Source: Catalinimonas alkaloidigena (GTDB taxonomy: Bacteria; Bacteroidota; Bacteroidia; Cytophagales; Cyclobacteriaceae). From it: a DNA stretch of 64,000 bases. A program made the position numbers and the translations under genes. The notes under the pieces are model-generated. The model was not told the origin of the DNA and ran no database searches. It worked only from the letters and a program-made list of their open reading frames with translations. Of the stretch, positions 63,644 to 64,000 are shown piece by piece. Positions within the stretch are counted from its first letter, which is position 1, and each line of letters begins with the position of its first letter. The stretch lies in assembly GCF_029504655.1 (NCBI RefSeq), contig NZ_JAQFIL010000001.1, forward strand, positions 2,609,001-2,673,000, read 5' to 3'.

Positions 63644-64000
63644 ATGGAATTTAAATTTATAACAGCCATAGACCGGGCGACAATATTGGTAAAAAATGAA
63701 ATCGCTGAATTTTTGTATGCCCATTTAGATGAGTTTGGCGATAATATTCTTGACATAAAAAAATGCCTGGACTATGCCCTCAGCAATTACCCTCACCAAG
63801 GTGGCTTCGCACTTCTCTCCAAGGAAGGAGATCAGATCACCGGGGCGGTGATTATGTGTCAGACAGGTATGGAAGGCTATGTACCTGAAAACTTACTGGT
63901 ATACATAGCCGTTCACCGTGACCATCGCGGCAAAGGCTTAGGTAAACAGCTTATGCAGAAAGCCATTGACATGGCAAAAGGAAATATTGCGCTGCATGTA
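63644..64000 (+). CDS. GNAT family N-acetyltransferase, 3' end outside window
   Basis: An ATG three bases after the symporter stop opens a frame that runs off the window edge; 119 codons are visible. The GNAT core is clear: FALLSKEGDQITGAVIMCQT (strand pair), LLVYIAVHRDHRGKGLGKQL (motif A with the R-G-K-G-x-G acetyl-CoA loop), and an alpha helix (MQKAIDMAKG). The substrate is unknown. Close spacing suggests co-transcription with the symporter. Confidence 0.85.
   Translation, partial: MEFKFITAIDRATILVKNEIAEFLYAHLDEFGDNILDIKKCLDYALSNYPHQGGFALLSKEGDQITGAVIMCQTGMEGYVPENLLVYIAVHRDHRGKGLGKQLMQKAIDMAKGNIALHV

Noticed and set aside
1..64000. CRISPR array, tRNA or rRNA genes, insertion sequences, prophage genes
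   Set aside because: No regularly spaced repeats, cloverleaf-like sequences, transposase or phage proteins were recognised in reading both strands.

Overview
The window looks like chromosome from a marine, glycan-degrading member of the Bacteroidota, probably of the order Cytophagales. The grounds are three SusC/SusD outer-membrane pairs, two ECF sigma/FecR anti-sigma relays, formylglycine-type sulfatases, DUF5916 and FtsX-type permeases, many Tat and lipoprotein signals, few Shine-Dalgarno sequences, and promoter-like TAnnTTTG boxes. Base composition looks to be in the low-to-mid 40s percent GC by eye. The order-level assignment is an inference. No rRNA, tRNA, CRISPR array, intact insertion sequence or prophage was seen.

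Region 1 (1-10234) is a sulfated-glycan locus: ECF sigma factor, FecR anti-sigma, SusC with an N-terminal STN signalling domain, SusD, then two exported sulfatases. One sulfatase is of arylsulfatase-A type; the other resembles N-acetylglucosamine-6-sulfatases. There is a clear hairpin terminator between susD and the first sulfatase and another at the end of the locus.

Region 2 (10323-32063) starts with a second sigma/FecR/SusC/SusD relay. It runs into a nearly complete aldarate (glucarate/galactarate) catabolic set: HpcH/HpaI aldolase (GarL-like), GntP permease, tartronate semialdehyde reductase (GarR-like), a Tat-exported mannonate-dehydratase-like protein, a small SnoaL/NTF2-like protein, a Tat-exported amidohydrolase broken by a single-base frameshift, and a glucarate dehydratase with all its catalytic residues. 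A third SusC/SusD pair and a Tat-exported Gfo/Idh/MocA oxidoreductase follow. Inferred model: uronate- or aldarate-containing glycans enter through SusCD, are processed in the periplasm, cross the inner membrane through GntP, and are split to pyruvate and glycerate.

Region 3 (32131-48852) is mostly minus strand. It holds a PadR regulator with a large FtsX/MacB-type permease, a second permease overlapping a CPBP protease, small membrane proteins and lipoproteins, an RsbRD-type histidine kinase next to a degenerate PAS kinase, and three outer-membrane or cell-envelope proteins. A perfect 12-bp inverted repeat brackets the PadR promoter.

Region 4 (48947-64000) is housekeeping and peptide metabolism: a DUF5916 outer-membrane protein, an M28 glutamate-carboxypeptidase-like enzyme, a lipoprotein, a RES/Xre toxin-antitoxin pair, an M20 amidohydrolase, an S9 peptidase fused to a cysteine-free SUMF1-like domain, a Tat-exported histidinol-phosphate-aminotransferase-like enzyme, a YheT-type hydrolase, a sodium:solute symporter and the start of a GNAT acetyltransferase.

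Least routine observations: the frameshifted amidohydrolase, the PadR operator arrangement, the S9-SUMF1 fusion, the kinase/degenerate-kinase pair, a GC-rich structured repeat present twice, and a long imperfect inverted repeat at 56458-56648.
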